DNA of 64,000 nucleotides from Moesziomyces globuligerus (Eukaryota; Basidiomycota; Ustilaginomycetes; Ustilaginales; Ustilaginaceae): contig JARVLF010000010.1 in NCBI GenBank assembly GCA_030849465.1, positions 372,001 through 436,000 of the forward strand, read 5' to 3'. A model generated the notes under the pieces. It ran no database searches, was not told the DNA's origin, and saw only the letters and a program-made list of their open reading frames with translations. Of this stretch, positions 49,280-58,820 are shown one piece after another. The position numbers and the translations under genes were made by a program. The stretch's first letter is position 1. The number at the start of each line of letters is the position of its first letter.

Positions 49280-51535
49280 TTACAGCTCGGTGCGTACGTT
49301 GGAGCCCTGCCAACGGATCCAGTCGAGCCAGCCCGAGATCCGTGTGCCCTCGGAACCACCGGCGCCGCGCACCTCGGACCGCGATGGCCACCAGCCGCCT
49401 TGCGACGCATTGCCTCCGAAGCCGAGCGTGCTTCCGATGGGCACCTTGAGCACGCGTGCGCAGATCCACACGGCGCCTCCGCCGCCCACCACCACGAGTC
49501 CGATGTAGCCCCAGAACTGCCAGCGGTTCGTGCTGAAGCTGAGCGCGTTGCGATCGTTGCCGCCCTGCACTGCCCCCTTGGGATCCACGGCGATGGCACA
49601 GATGAGGCCGTACAGATCCGCCACCTGTCCATCGCGGATGCTGATGTTGAGCGGCCCCGCTCCGAGCCCGGGGATCTTGAGTCCGAGCTTTCGGCAGTAC
49701 GAGTCCGGCTGCACCTCGTGCCGCTGCTGCGCCAGGTCCAGATCCGCCTTGGTCGCCACAAACAACGACGGCATCGATTGCAGCAGCGGATACTGCTGGC
49801 GCAGATTCGAAATGTAGCTGAACGAGTTTGTGTCGCTCGAGTCGTAGACGAACACAATCACGTCCGCCGCCGAAAGCTTGGCCGTGTTCCGCAGCACCTC
49901 GGCCTCGTACCGCGATCCAAACTCCTGCAGCACCAGATAGCGTTCTGCACCCGCCTGCTCCACCGTGCTCACCACGCTCATCATCTTTTGCGTCGGCTCG
50001 TACGCGCTGGTGAAGCGCTTGCCCACCATGTTGCGCAGCATCGCCGTCTTGCCGCTTCCTGCCGCGCCGAGCACAAAGCCCAGGAATACGCTTCGCTGAA
50101 TCGAACCCTTCTTCTTCTTGTCCGTCTTTCTCGGCCGCGTCAGTTTGAGCGCCGTGGTGGTCGAGGGCGGCGTCGGCACATGGTTGCGCGACGGCCGCGA
50201 CCCTGGAGGCCCAGAAGATGTAAGCGGTGTTGGGGAGGGTGTTGATGTGCTTCCGGACGAGCCCGAGAGCGGGAAGGACGGATAGCCGAGGTAGGCAAGG
50301 TAGGCAAGCGTGGTGCGGTGGTCGAGCAACGTCGTCATGCTCCACTGTGCGAGCCAGCCCTGCAGGGTGACGGCGCCGTGCTCGTCGGTGATGGTGGACG
50401 TGGGGAAGCCGGTGCCCTGCCATGGGTGGCGACTGTCGGGCGCGGTGACAAAGAGGCTGTCCAGCTCCTCCTCGCTGAGCGCGCCGTCGCGGTCCTTGTC
50501 GTGCACCTCGAAAATGTCGGTGAGGAATTGGTAGCCGTGTGGCGAGAGCTCGACCGAGCATTCCGGTGGCACCACGAATGCAGGCTTAACGAACGAGTCC
50601 TCGAGCGTGAGGTCGGCTCCGTAGCCAAAGGTGCGCAGCACCGTCCATGTTGTCTCGAGACGGCCGCGCTGGATGAAGAGCGTGTGCAGATAGAGGAAGC
50701 CCGCCATGGTGAGGCTTCCTTCGCGCATGTGCGGATGATAGGCAGGAGCATCGCCGTTGATGCTCGAGCCGGAGGCGGCGACGCTGACGTTTTCGTGGCT
50801 GTACCGCATGCCGGCGATGGGCGCCTGGATGACGAGGTCCTTGATGCCCTCGAGCTCCTGCGCCTGGAGCGGAGTGTCGAAGCATTTCCGTTGGAAGTCG
50901 TTGAGCTCGGCGTCGCTGAGCAGACCGTCCTTGTCCGAGTCGCACAGTCGGAAGATGCGTTTCAACGCATCGACGCACGCGGGTTTGAGCACGTGCTCGC
51001 GACTGTCGTAGAGCGGCGCTGTCGGGTAGAGGACGGCCTTCTGCGCAAAGTAGAAGACTTCGCTCACGTTGAGCGGGATGCGTGCGGAGCATTCGACGCA
51101 GGTCTCCACCTCCTTGAACTCGGCCATGACCGGGGCCAGCTCGTCCTCGAGCGCGGCGTTGGTGACGTCGCCGGAGCGGAGGTCGATCTTGTTGCCGACG
51201 AGGATGACGGGTACATTGATGCCGAGCGAGCGGATGTAGGGGAGCCAATAGGTGGGGATGCGGTCGAAGGAGGACGGAGCCGAGATGGAGTACACGATGC
51301 AGATGACGTTGGCGCGACGAAGCTCGGCCTCGAGGTTGGCGCGATGCTCCGGGCTGGAGCTGGTATCGACGATTTTGGTGACGACCGCCTCCGGTGCAAC
51401 CTCGGGTGGCAACGTGATGGGCGGTACGACCTTCTGCACCTTGGCTACATAGGCTTCCTTGACGAGCGACGTGATCAAGGTGGATTTTCCTACATCTGGG
51501 TCGCCAGCCAGGACGATGCGCACGTCCTTGCGCAT
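49280..51535 (-). CDS. GEM1: Mitochondrial Rho GTPase (Miro)
   Basis: The protein has 751 residues and no intron. The N-terminal GTPase has its P-loop GDPDVGKS at 11-18 and NKID at 115-118. EF-hand 1 has a canonical loop, DSDKDGLLSDAE, at 199-210. EF-hand 2, DKDRDGALSEEE, is at 346-357. The second GTPase domain has its P-loop GAAGSGKT at 490-497. A single transmembrane anchor lies near 690-710 (GYIGLVVVGGGGAVWICARV). Gem1 sits in the outer mitochondrial membrane and controls mitochondrial shape, inheritance and ER-mitochondria contacts. A low-complexity insert (SGSSGSTSTPSPTPLTSSGP) precedes the second GTPase. The tail after the anchor is about 45 residues and Trp-rich, longer than usual for the family. 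Confidence 0.97.
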   Translation of the reverse strand: MRKDVRIVLAGDPDVGKSTLITSLVKEAYVAKVQKVVPPITLPPEVAPEAVVTKIVDTSSSPEHRANLEAELRRANVICIVYSISAPSSFDRIPTYWLPYIRSLGINVPVILVGNKIDLRSGDVTNAALEDELAPVMAEFKEVETCVECSARIPLNVSEVFYFAQKAVLYPTAPLYDSREHVLKPACVDALKRIFRLCDSDKDGLLSDAELNDFQRKCFDTPLQAQELEGIKDLVIQAPIAGMRYSHENVSVAASGSSINGDAPAYHPHMREGSLTMAGFLYLHTLFIQRGRLETTWTVLRTFGYGADLTLEDSFVKPAFVVPPECSVELSPHGYQFLTDIFEVHDKDRDGALSEEELDSLFVTAPDSRHPWQGTGFPTSTITDEHGAVTLQGWLAQWSMTTLLDHRTTLAYLAYLGYPSFPLSGSSGSTSTPSPTPLTSSGPPGSRPSRNHVPTPPSTTTALKLTRPRKTDKKKKGSIQRSVFLGFVLGAAGSGKTAMLRNMVGKRFTSAYEPTQKMMSVVSTVEQAGAERYLVLQEFGSRYEAEVLRNTAKLSAADVIVFVYDSSDTNSFSYISNLRQQYPLLQSMPSLFVATKADLDLAQQRHEVQPDSYCRKLGLKIPGLGAGPLNISIRDGQVADLYGLICAIAVDPKGAVQGGNDRNALSFSTNRWQFWGYIGLVVVGGGGAVWICARVLKVPIGSTLGFGGNASQGGWWPSRSEVRGAGGSEGTRISGWLDWIRWQGSNVRTEL

Positions 51536-52978
51536 CGTTGCAGAGTGCCAAAGGTGACTGGCAAGCTCACGGGGCGGCTAGGCACGAGCACGAGCGACAG
51601 CAGCGTCGAGCGCCGGAGCGAAAGGGCGAGAAGATGTCTCCTGCACGGGTCGATCTGCTGGAACGCGTGCGAGCAGGGATCCGCGCGCGCTGACGGTTGA
51701 CGCGGCGGACGGGATACCAAGATCTGGTGAGGCGCGCAACCAGCCTTGCAAGTTGGGTGAGGAAGAGGCCGGGCTTAGCGTGACGAGGCCGGGACGGATG
51801 GGGCGGTAAGTCGGACTGCCTCGCTCAGAGTAGGAGCGGGTGCGAGTGGTGTTAATCGCTGGCTGACGAGAGCGGGGAGGACAGCGAGGAGATCAGCGAG
51901 GCGAGGTGGGAGGTAGCGTTGGTGTCTGGACGTCGAGCAGCAGCGGCCACAAGAAATCTTGGATATTCCTTTCCCAGCCGAGTCAAGATTAGCAGAAGCC
52001 GAAAGACACACACCAACCCACTCACCCACGCTTTCTCACCTAACCTCGCCTCGCCCCGCAGACCCTCAGAAAAAATGTCCAACAGAGCCAAAAAATCCAT
52101 GAAAAAAAGGAGTATGAAAAAGCAAGGTCCCAACTCGCGGCTTTGCGGGGGATCTGATGGCCAGGAATAGCCTTCGCAATTGCGATGTCAGCTTGTCAGG
52201 AGCGGCCAAGCTCATCTTCCCACTCGGAGCTCTGGAGAGGATAAAGCAAGCATCGCCGGCGGAACCAGTCCGGACGTCTCCGACCAAAATCAGAACTGAC
52301 AGCTGTTGAAATGCGACACTTTGTTAGCGTGTCAGTCTCGACACTTTTCAAATTGATCGTGATCGACGACTTGCTGCCCGTTGCCTTCTTGTTTTTTTGG
52401 CGGTTCAGGAAGACTGCGGGAAGAAATCACGCGCAGCCATTCAGCGCCGAGCAAGCCTGGATGGCTGAGTCGATTTCACTCCGTCGCTCTCCTTCTCACC
52501 ACGTCCTCGCGCTCCCCCTTCCCTTCCTCGCATCCCGATATTGCTTGAGCGGCTACCGCTGGCAAAGTCAGGCTCAGATCAGAGCGATGTCGTGGGTGTG
52601 CCCCGCCCCAGCCCTTTCCAAGGGCGGTCTTGCCATCGTCTCGGCACGATGCCTCCTCGAGCGAAGGTGCGCACTGTCGAGCTGAAACCTCCCTCGGGGG
52701 TTTGTTCATGGTGTGTGCTCCATCGCATGTCGAAGAAACGCAAGCGAGATCTCGCGGGCGTGGTGCATCCGATGACGCCGACCTCATCGATCCAGACGAG
52801 CCATCGGCCCGGCTGTCTCCTGCGATGACACCCTCTCTTCCTCCCTCCACAGCTTCAGGTACGTAATTCTGTTTCCAGTCGCGCACACCATCGTGACTAC
52901 AGCCTCTTCAGCGGCTTTCTGTCATGAGTCCCGACCGCAAAGACCCGGCGACGCAGTCGACACAACGATCGAACGACC
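51536..52978. other. Intergenic region upstream of GEM1
   Basis: About 1.4 kb. It contains A-rich and T-rich patches near 52070-52110 and 52390-52400, and a possible coding exon at 52708-52858 (50 codons, ending at a CAG/GTACGT donor) that reads as an acidic Ser/Pro segment (ASDDADLIDPDEPSARLSPA). It could be the first exon of the tentative gene at 52979, but I could not join the two in frame. Confidence 0.4.
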
Positions 52979-53408
52979 ATGAGTGCGGCTTCCAGTCCAA
53001 AGGCCACCGTTACTCGCCGGCGCACCACCCTCGGTGCGCCTTCACCTGGCCTGCCCTCGGGCGGGCCCATGCGAGTGGGAAGGTCCGCGTACTCCTCCTA
53101 CCTTTTCGGTTCGTAAGCCGAGGCCGGTCTCTGATCTCCGAAGGGACCGTGATGCTCCCGTGCTGTCTCCGTCGGGGTCTTCGGGCCTTTGGTGGAGGCG
53201 GCCGAGTTCGTCGCGGGCTTCTCTTCGTCACATCTGCTCTAGCTGGGCGAGTTCAAGCGTCAGTGCGCTGGCCGTCACGGGCGTTCTGCGCCACAACATG
53301 ACACAAAGTGCCCACACCAGAAATGGATCTCTCGTCAAGCCTCGGTTGATTCCGTATCGTCGACTCGTCCCCTCCGGGAACTGTGCTTGCTTTCGTCGCA
53401 CGGTGTAG
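52979..53408 (+). CDS. Tentative small two-exon gene of unknown function
   Basis: An ATG in good context (GACCATGAG) opens a frame that reads TRRRTTLGAPSPGLPSGGPM and then RVGRSAYSSYLFG up to a GTAAGC donor after 53112. A pyrimidine-rich CTCTAG acceptor at 53242 would join it, through a split Ser codon, to a second exon (53243-53408) that reads WASSSVSALAVTGVLRHNMT and ends at TAG. The product would be about 99 residues. The 130-base intron has only a weak branch site. The first exon has the composition of a real basic N-terminal tail, but the second is less convincing. Further exons up- or downstream are possible. I recognise no family. Confidence 0.3.
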
Positions 53409-54518
53409 CCGGCATCGCCAGCTTACCGACAAGGCCCCACGCAACTCCATCTTGTACATGACCCCGCGGTAGGCAGCGCTCGAGCTACGCAATCCCACGA
53501 CACCACCCTCCACCCAAATGTGGGCTCGGGCAAGGAAGAGGATACACGGTCTCGTAGTCTGCTGCTCCACGGGGGAACATGCGAGTGTGTGCTCGGGCAC
53601 CCTGTCCGTGTAACGGCGGTGGCACTTGTGTCGCTGCTGCTTGTGCGGTGCAGTGTGGTTGGCATGCTGGTAGTGTTGGCTGCATCGTTTGGCGCGAAGC
53701 TGGCCAGTTAAGGACGAGCGGTGATGCCTCACCAGGCGTAGAGAATGGAATCGGGCCGCCAAAGCAGATCAGGTCCAGACGTTCTGCCTTGCCCCGTAAG
53801 GGGTGGGTGGCAACGTCACGGCTGCAGACTGCGCCAGCTTTTGCTAGGTCGCATGTTCGGGGATAGGAGGATGCTCAGCCCCTTCTTCGGGAGGGGTGAA
53901 GGCTTGAGTGCAATCGGTGGCGTCTCCCATGCTCTTCCAAGAGCGTAGGGAGCCAACTCGACGCGAGACTACTCTTGGTCTGGAAGCCGCCCTCTCTTGT
54001 TGGTATTGTTGTGCCCCTGTGTTGGCGGGTCTTTCGCTGGAGGTGATGTTGCCATCAGTGGCGTCTGGAAACAGAACGGCTTCTCGTGCGGCGACCCGTG
54101 TTGCTGCACGAACAGCTCGGTCCTGAAACCTCCCATCGATCGCTTTCGTCCAACGGAGCGCTGCGTGTCCCGGCTCCTTCTCTCCCTCTCGGAGATCCAT
54201 AGAGGGCTCGTCCGGATTCACTGCATTTCCGCGCTCAGACGAACACATATTCCCCCGTCCTTCCCTGCCCCACATGTACATTCCTTCCTGCGCTAATCAG
54301 AGCCTCGTCGTTTGTCGCCTCGCCGCGTGCCCAGAACGAATACCACGCATTCCGAAGCCGCTTTACCTCAGACGGCGTGACATGAGACGACCGCAATCTG
54401 GACACGAATGAGAGATAAGTTGTGACACGGCATGATGCTAACGAGGGAAAGAAGGGAGTGGAGAGTCGGGGGCGAAAAAGAAAAGGATGAAATGTGAAGA
54501 GTGTGTGTGGAAAAGTGC
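53409..54518. other. Intergenic region downstream of UBP15
   Basis: About 1.1 kb. It should hold the UBP15 3' untranslated region. Frames here are short and without domain character, and I see no repeat or RNA gene. Confidence 0.45.
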
Positions 54519-57500
54519 TCAGCTGCGGATGCGAATGCCCTTGTCCTGAACGACGTTGTTGCCAAAGCGACCGGCGCGGCCGGAGCGATCCGGGTGATCG
54601 AGGCCGAGCGCATCGTCGGGCTGGAACTTGTGCTCGTAGAGCAGATCGTCGTCCTCAAGATACGTGGGCTGCTTGTACGTCGACGACTGGACGAGCGCAA
54701 AGCGGAACTTTGCAAACTCCTTCTCGGGCACCTCGAGCCTCTCCTGCAGCCGCTGCCTCGTCTCGCGGAACGGCTCGTTGCGCTTGACGACAAAGCGGAA
54801 GGGCACGCCGTGCGTGCGCACGAGCTCCTTGCTAAAGTGGAACGCGTTGATCACCTTGTCGTCCTCGCTCAGGCTCAGCTCGTCCACCGGCACCTCCTCG
54901 GCAAACAGCTCCGCATTCTCGCCAATGTTGCCGATCATCTCGACGCCATTGAACTCGCGCTGCTGCCGCCCGTTGAGGATCGCCTCAAACAGCCGCACCT
55001 TCTGGCTCCCGTTGGGCGTCAGCTTGACCAGCTTGGCCAGATGGTCCGTCACCTCGACAATCGTCGCCGTCTTGGGCAGCAGGAACGAGTGCACCGACTC
55101 CTCCTTGTTGTTGGCGCCCGTCCAGAAGATCTTGAGGCTGCGCTTGGTCTCGAGCTCGATGATGCTCACGTCCAGCAGCTCGTAGTACAGCAGCGACGCC
55201 TGCCCCTGGATGTAGCTCGGCGAGACAATCTCGTTGACCGTCTGGTTGGCCGTGCGCTTGAGCACCGTCTTGGGCGTGCCGTTGGGGCCGTTGCCCGTGG
55301 TGAAGCGCAGCTTGAACGGGTCGTGCTTCAGACGCTCGCCCGCCTTGGCAGCCATCATGTCGTAGGTCATCTTCTTGCTCAGCGTGAGCTCGAACTCGGC
55401 CTTGTACTCGACGTCCTCGTAGCGCGGCTTGAAGAGCACCTTGATCTGGTTCTGCAAAAAGTCGTAGAACTGGATGGGATTCGAGTAGAGCGACTGCGAC
55501 TCGTAGTCGTGCGCATCCTTGTCCGAGAGCTCGATCTGGAAGCAGATCACGTCGCCGTCCTGGATCTCGCTCTGGGCGAACGTCGCCTTGGGCTTCATCT
55601 GCTCGATCATGCCCGGCTTGATCTCCTCAAACAGCTTGACCTGCGTGGTAGGCGGCCAGCGCATGAGCTCGTTGATCGTCGGTGCCAGGTCGCCGACCTT
55701 CATGTGTCGCTGGACGTAGACGCGCGAGACGCCGAGCAGCGTCTGCCTCGAGGTGTCAAAGTACTTGAGGAAGATCATCATGGACGGGTTCGCCTCGTTG
55801 TTGGGGATGTCGCCGTTGACCACCTCCAGGAAGAGGCGCAGGTCGTGCTGGCGCGACGCCATGCGGTCGCGCACCGTCTCCAAGGTCAGGTTGGGGTCGT
55901 TCTCGGGCACGACGGTGTCGGGTCGCACCGTCTTGTTCTGACGGTTGACGAGCACCCACATGCGGATCAGGTCTTCGGGCAGGTTGTACTGAGCAGCGAT
56001 GCGCGACTTGAAGTTGAGATAGAGCTCGTTCTTGAGCACGCGGAAGGTGGGCAGGTCGGTCGCGGGCAGATTGCGCTCCTCGAACGTCGCCAGGTCGAAG
56101 CCCTGGTGGCTGCGGAACGTGTCTTCGGTGATGAGCTTGACGGTGAGGTAGAGGTGCTGCTCCTCGCGCTCGCGCTTTCGGGCCTCCATCTGAAGGCGCT
56201 CGTCCTCGAGGCGCTGGCGCAGGTGGACGGGCGTGTCTTCGGCGGCGAGGGGCTTGAGCACATCGTCGATGTCGCGCTCGCGCACGTAGACGAGCATGTA
56301 GGCGTTGGTGAAGCGCTTCATGGCGCGCACGGGCGCACGCGCACCGATCTGGCCGGCAGGGTGACCGTTGGGAATCTCGCCTCCGTAATTGTCCTCGAGC
56401 ACCTCCTTCTCCGTGACGGGCGTGACGCGGTCGTCGTCGAATTTGTACCACTTGCCGTCCTTCTCGGGCTTGAGGAGCGCAAAGTAGTGGCCGCCGTGCA
56501 GGTCGCCCGAGTGGACGAGGACACCGTGGAGGCGGTACTTCCAGTCCTCCTTGCTGATCGGCGACTCCTTGTCGATGTAATCGGCGAGATCGATGTCGAG
56601 CGGGAACTCGTGGCGGTCGTTGATCTTGACCATCGAGTCCTTCTCGATGTCGTATTCGAAGCGCTTGAGCTGCAAGTGGAGGACGGGCGGGAATTTCTCA
56701 AAGATGACACCCTTCTTGGCATCTTGAAGGCCGTAGCCCTCCGCGTGGTACTTGTTGTCGCCCTCGAGCATCTCGGTCTGGACATAGTCGCGGAAGGAGT
56801 CGGCGAGGTTGTTCATGCCCTTGACGTTGAGCTGGATGTCGTAGAAGTCTTCGGAGCGCGAGGACTCGTAATCGACGTTGACGCACCGGAGGTAGGACTT
56901 CATTTTGCCGACAAAGAGGCGGGAGATGGCGCCGTCGGCGGCGGTGCCCTTCATCTTGGTCTCGAGTTTTTCCTGGAGGACGCGGTTGAACTCCTGCACG
57001 TCGTGCTGGAGGAAGCTGTCTAGCGACTTCCAGCCGAAGGACTTTGTGAGCTCGTTGGTGCCGACGGGCTGGTCCGAGGTCTGGAGAAGGTAGAAGACGC
57101 GTTGGAGCGCGAGGGCTACGCTCTCGGATGGGATGTCGCCTTCGGTGGGTATTTGGTAGACGGCTTTGCGGAAGTAATGTGTGCAGAAGAGGGACTGGAG
57201 AAGCGAGTTCATGTAGCAGGTAGCGCCCTGATTTTTGAGGCCGACGTAGCCGGTCTCCTTCTTGGAGTCGTAGTTGATGAAGTTGTGCCAGAGGACGCCG
57301 GTAGGGTCCTTGAGGACACGGACGTAGGCGGTGACGTCGGCGCAGTCGTTCTCGATGATGGGTCGACTGCGGCCGTCTGTGGGGACGGCGAGCTTGCGCA
57401 GCTCGTTGAAGCGGGTGAAACCCCAGTCCATCTCCTCTGCCGTGAAGCGGTGGTGCGCCTGGCTGGTAGAAAAGATGGTGGGGTCGTGTGGATTCGAGAT

Positions 57501-57872
57501 GACAAGGGCGAACTGTGCGCACACGTGCCAGCCCTCTGGGGAGCCCTTGGGGTCGGCGTAGTCGAGGTAGACGGAGACCATGTCATTGGGCTGGCCGTTG
57601 GAGTTGCCAAAGGGGAAGAGGAGGATGCGCCAGCGATGGCCGCCGCATTCGAACTCGGGACCCGTGATGCGCTTGTCGAGCGTTCGCCAGCCCTTGATCT
57701 TCCAGCTGCATACGGCGAAGTCCTCCTCCTCCTGACCGAGATCAGCGAGGTGCTTCTCAGCGAAGGCTTTGGCATCGTGGACGGAGACGGGCTCTTCCAC
57801 CTCCATTGGACTGGCAATCTTGTCCGTGTCTGGGTTGACCAGCGCGGTGGTGGGGTCGAGGTGCGGGTCCAT
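54519..57872 (-). CDS. UBP15: Ubiquitin-specific protease, USP7/Ubp15 type
   Basis: This intronless frame has 1117 residues. The N-terminal MATH/TRAF-like domain lies at about 50-195 (FAVCSWKIKGWRTLDKRITG ... GWHVCAQFALVISN). The peptidase domain follows: the Cys box GLKNQGATCYMNSLLQSLF has catalytic C219, and the His box LHGGHYFALLKPEKDGKWYK has H462, followed by DDDRV. The C-terminal 550 residues are the ubiquitin-like ICP0-binding region of the family, starting at RVFVRERDI-like sequence and including YLTVKLITEDTFRSHQGFD. Ubp15/USP7 removes ubiquitin from cell-cycle, peroxisomal and chromatin substrates. The length fits yeast Ubp15 (about 1200) and human USP7 (about 1100). An 840-codon antisense frame covers most of it and is a composition shadow. 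Confidence 0.97.
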   Translation of the reverse strand: MDPHLDPTTALVNPDTDKIASPMEVEEPVSVHDAKAFAEKHLADLGQEEEDFAVCSWKIKGWRTLDKRITGPEFECGGHRWRILLFPFGNSNGQPNDMVSVYLDYADPKGSPEGWHVCAQFALVISNPHDPTIFSTSQAHHRFTAEEMDWGFTRFNELRKLAVPTDGRSRPIIENDCADVTAYVRVLKDPTGVLWHNFINYDSKKETGYVGLKNQGATCYMNSLLQSLFCTHYFRKAVYQIPTEGDIPSESVALALQRVFYLLQTSDQPVGTNELTKSFGWKSLDSFLQHDVQEFNRVLQEKLETKMKGTAADGAISRLFVGKMKSYLRCVNVDYESSRSEDFYDIQLNVKGMNNLADSFRDYVQTEMLEGDNKYHAEGYGLQDAKKGVIFEKFPPVLHLQLKRFEYDIEKDSMVKINDRHEFPLDIDLADYIDKESPISKEDWKYRLHGVLVHSGDLHGGHYFALLKPEKDGKWYKFDDDRVTPVTEKEVLEDNYGGEIPNGHPAGQIGARAPVRAMKRFTNAYMLVYVRERDIDDVLKPLAAEDTPVHLRQRLEDERLQMEARKREREEQHLYLTVKLITEDTFRSHQGFDLATFEERNLPATDLPTFRVLKNELYLNFKSRIAAQYNLPEDLIRMWVLVNRQNKTVRPDTVVPENDPNLTLETVRDRMASRQHDLRLFLEVVNGDIPNNEANPSMMIFLKYFDTSRQTLLGVSRVYVQRHMKVGDLAPTINELMRWPPTTQVKLFEEIKPGMIEQMKPKATFAQSEIQDGDVICFQIELSDKDAHDYESQSLYSNPIQFYDFLQNQIKVLFKPRYEDVEYKAEFELTLSKKMTYDMMAAKAGERLKHDPFKLRFTTGNGPNGTPKTVLKRTANQTVNEIVSPSYIQGQASLLYYELLDVSIIELETKRSLKIFWTGANNKEESVHSFLLPKTATIVEVTDHLAKLVKLTPNGSQKVRLFEAILNGRQQREFNGVEMIGNIGENAELFAEEVPVDELSLSEDDKVINAFHFSKELVRTHGVPFRFVVKRNEPFRETRQRLQERLEVPEKEFAKFRFALVQSSTYKQPTYLEDDDLLYEHKFQPDDALGLDHPDRSGRAGRFGNNVVQDKGIRIRS

Positions 57873-58782
57873 GATGGCGGCTGTGCTGTGATGCGAGACG
57901 GAGCTCGAAGGTGAGGCCCGTCAGGTGACTCTATGTGGAAAGTTGGGGGTGAGGAAGGAGGGAGATGCAGACGCAGGCGCCAGGCAGTCGGTGAGGTAGC
58001 TGGCGGTGTTGATGGACCGTGCAGCAAAGCCTATGATCGATCGGAATCCGTCCGACGGATTCGGATGGTGCCCGAAGATGCGTGCGGTTCGATGTTGAGA
58101 AGGACCGCGTCCGTTTGAGGCGGCGACGGCTTTGTTCCGAGACTCGATGTCGTGTGGGTGGGGTGAGATCCACGAGCGATGCAGATGAAGAACGTCTGCT
58201 TGCCAGGGAAGGGGGCAGGGGTGATCGACGGTCTTGCAAGAGACAGAGATGGAAGTGGGTGGCCCCGAGAAAGGACTGGTCGGGGGGAGTCGAGATGCAA
58301 GTCGAACGACGCCGAAGTTGTCCGTGCGCGATTCGGTACGGGAACTGGGTGTCAGCACAAGATGTGGAGAAGCAGATGTGCCGGACGTGAGGGGCACAGC
58401 CGTCTCGTGCAGATGCTGCTGAGCGTCCAATGAGGAACGAGAGGGAAAGGTAAGGACGGGATGATGGAGGATGACGACGAGCGACTTGATGGAGAGATGC
58501 AGAGATGGCACCGGCGGTGGAGCGCAGCGCCGGACGACGGCTGCGGAATCGGACTGGCGAATCGAGTGTGCGAAGGCCAGAGCGCAGCAGCCAGGCAAAA
58601 GCGAAACGAAGCGCAGCGGCTCGACGTTGGATTTTGAGACTGAAGCTCTGTCGCCTCGCCTGAACCGCGCGGCACAAGCAAGAGCGAGGCAGCCGGTCAG
58701 AGAGGACGTGCGATGAAAAAGCGCTGAGGAACCGCACGGATGTTGGCACCGGTGCTTGCGGTCTGCCAGTGAAAAAGGCCTT

Positions 58783-58820
<38 letters not shown>
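58783..58820 (+). repeat. (TGGC)n tetranucleotide microsatellite
   Basis: About 9.5 perfect tandem units. The minus-strand translation gives a QPAS-type repeat in an unsupported frame. Confidence 0.9.

Noticed and set aside
54501..57023. 840-codon plus-strand open frame
   Set aside because: It is exactly antisense to UBP15. It is rich in Leu, Val, Glu, His and Arg, as expected from the reverse complement of a GC-rich coding frame, and shows no domain.
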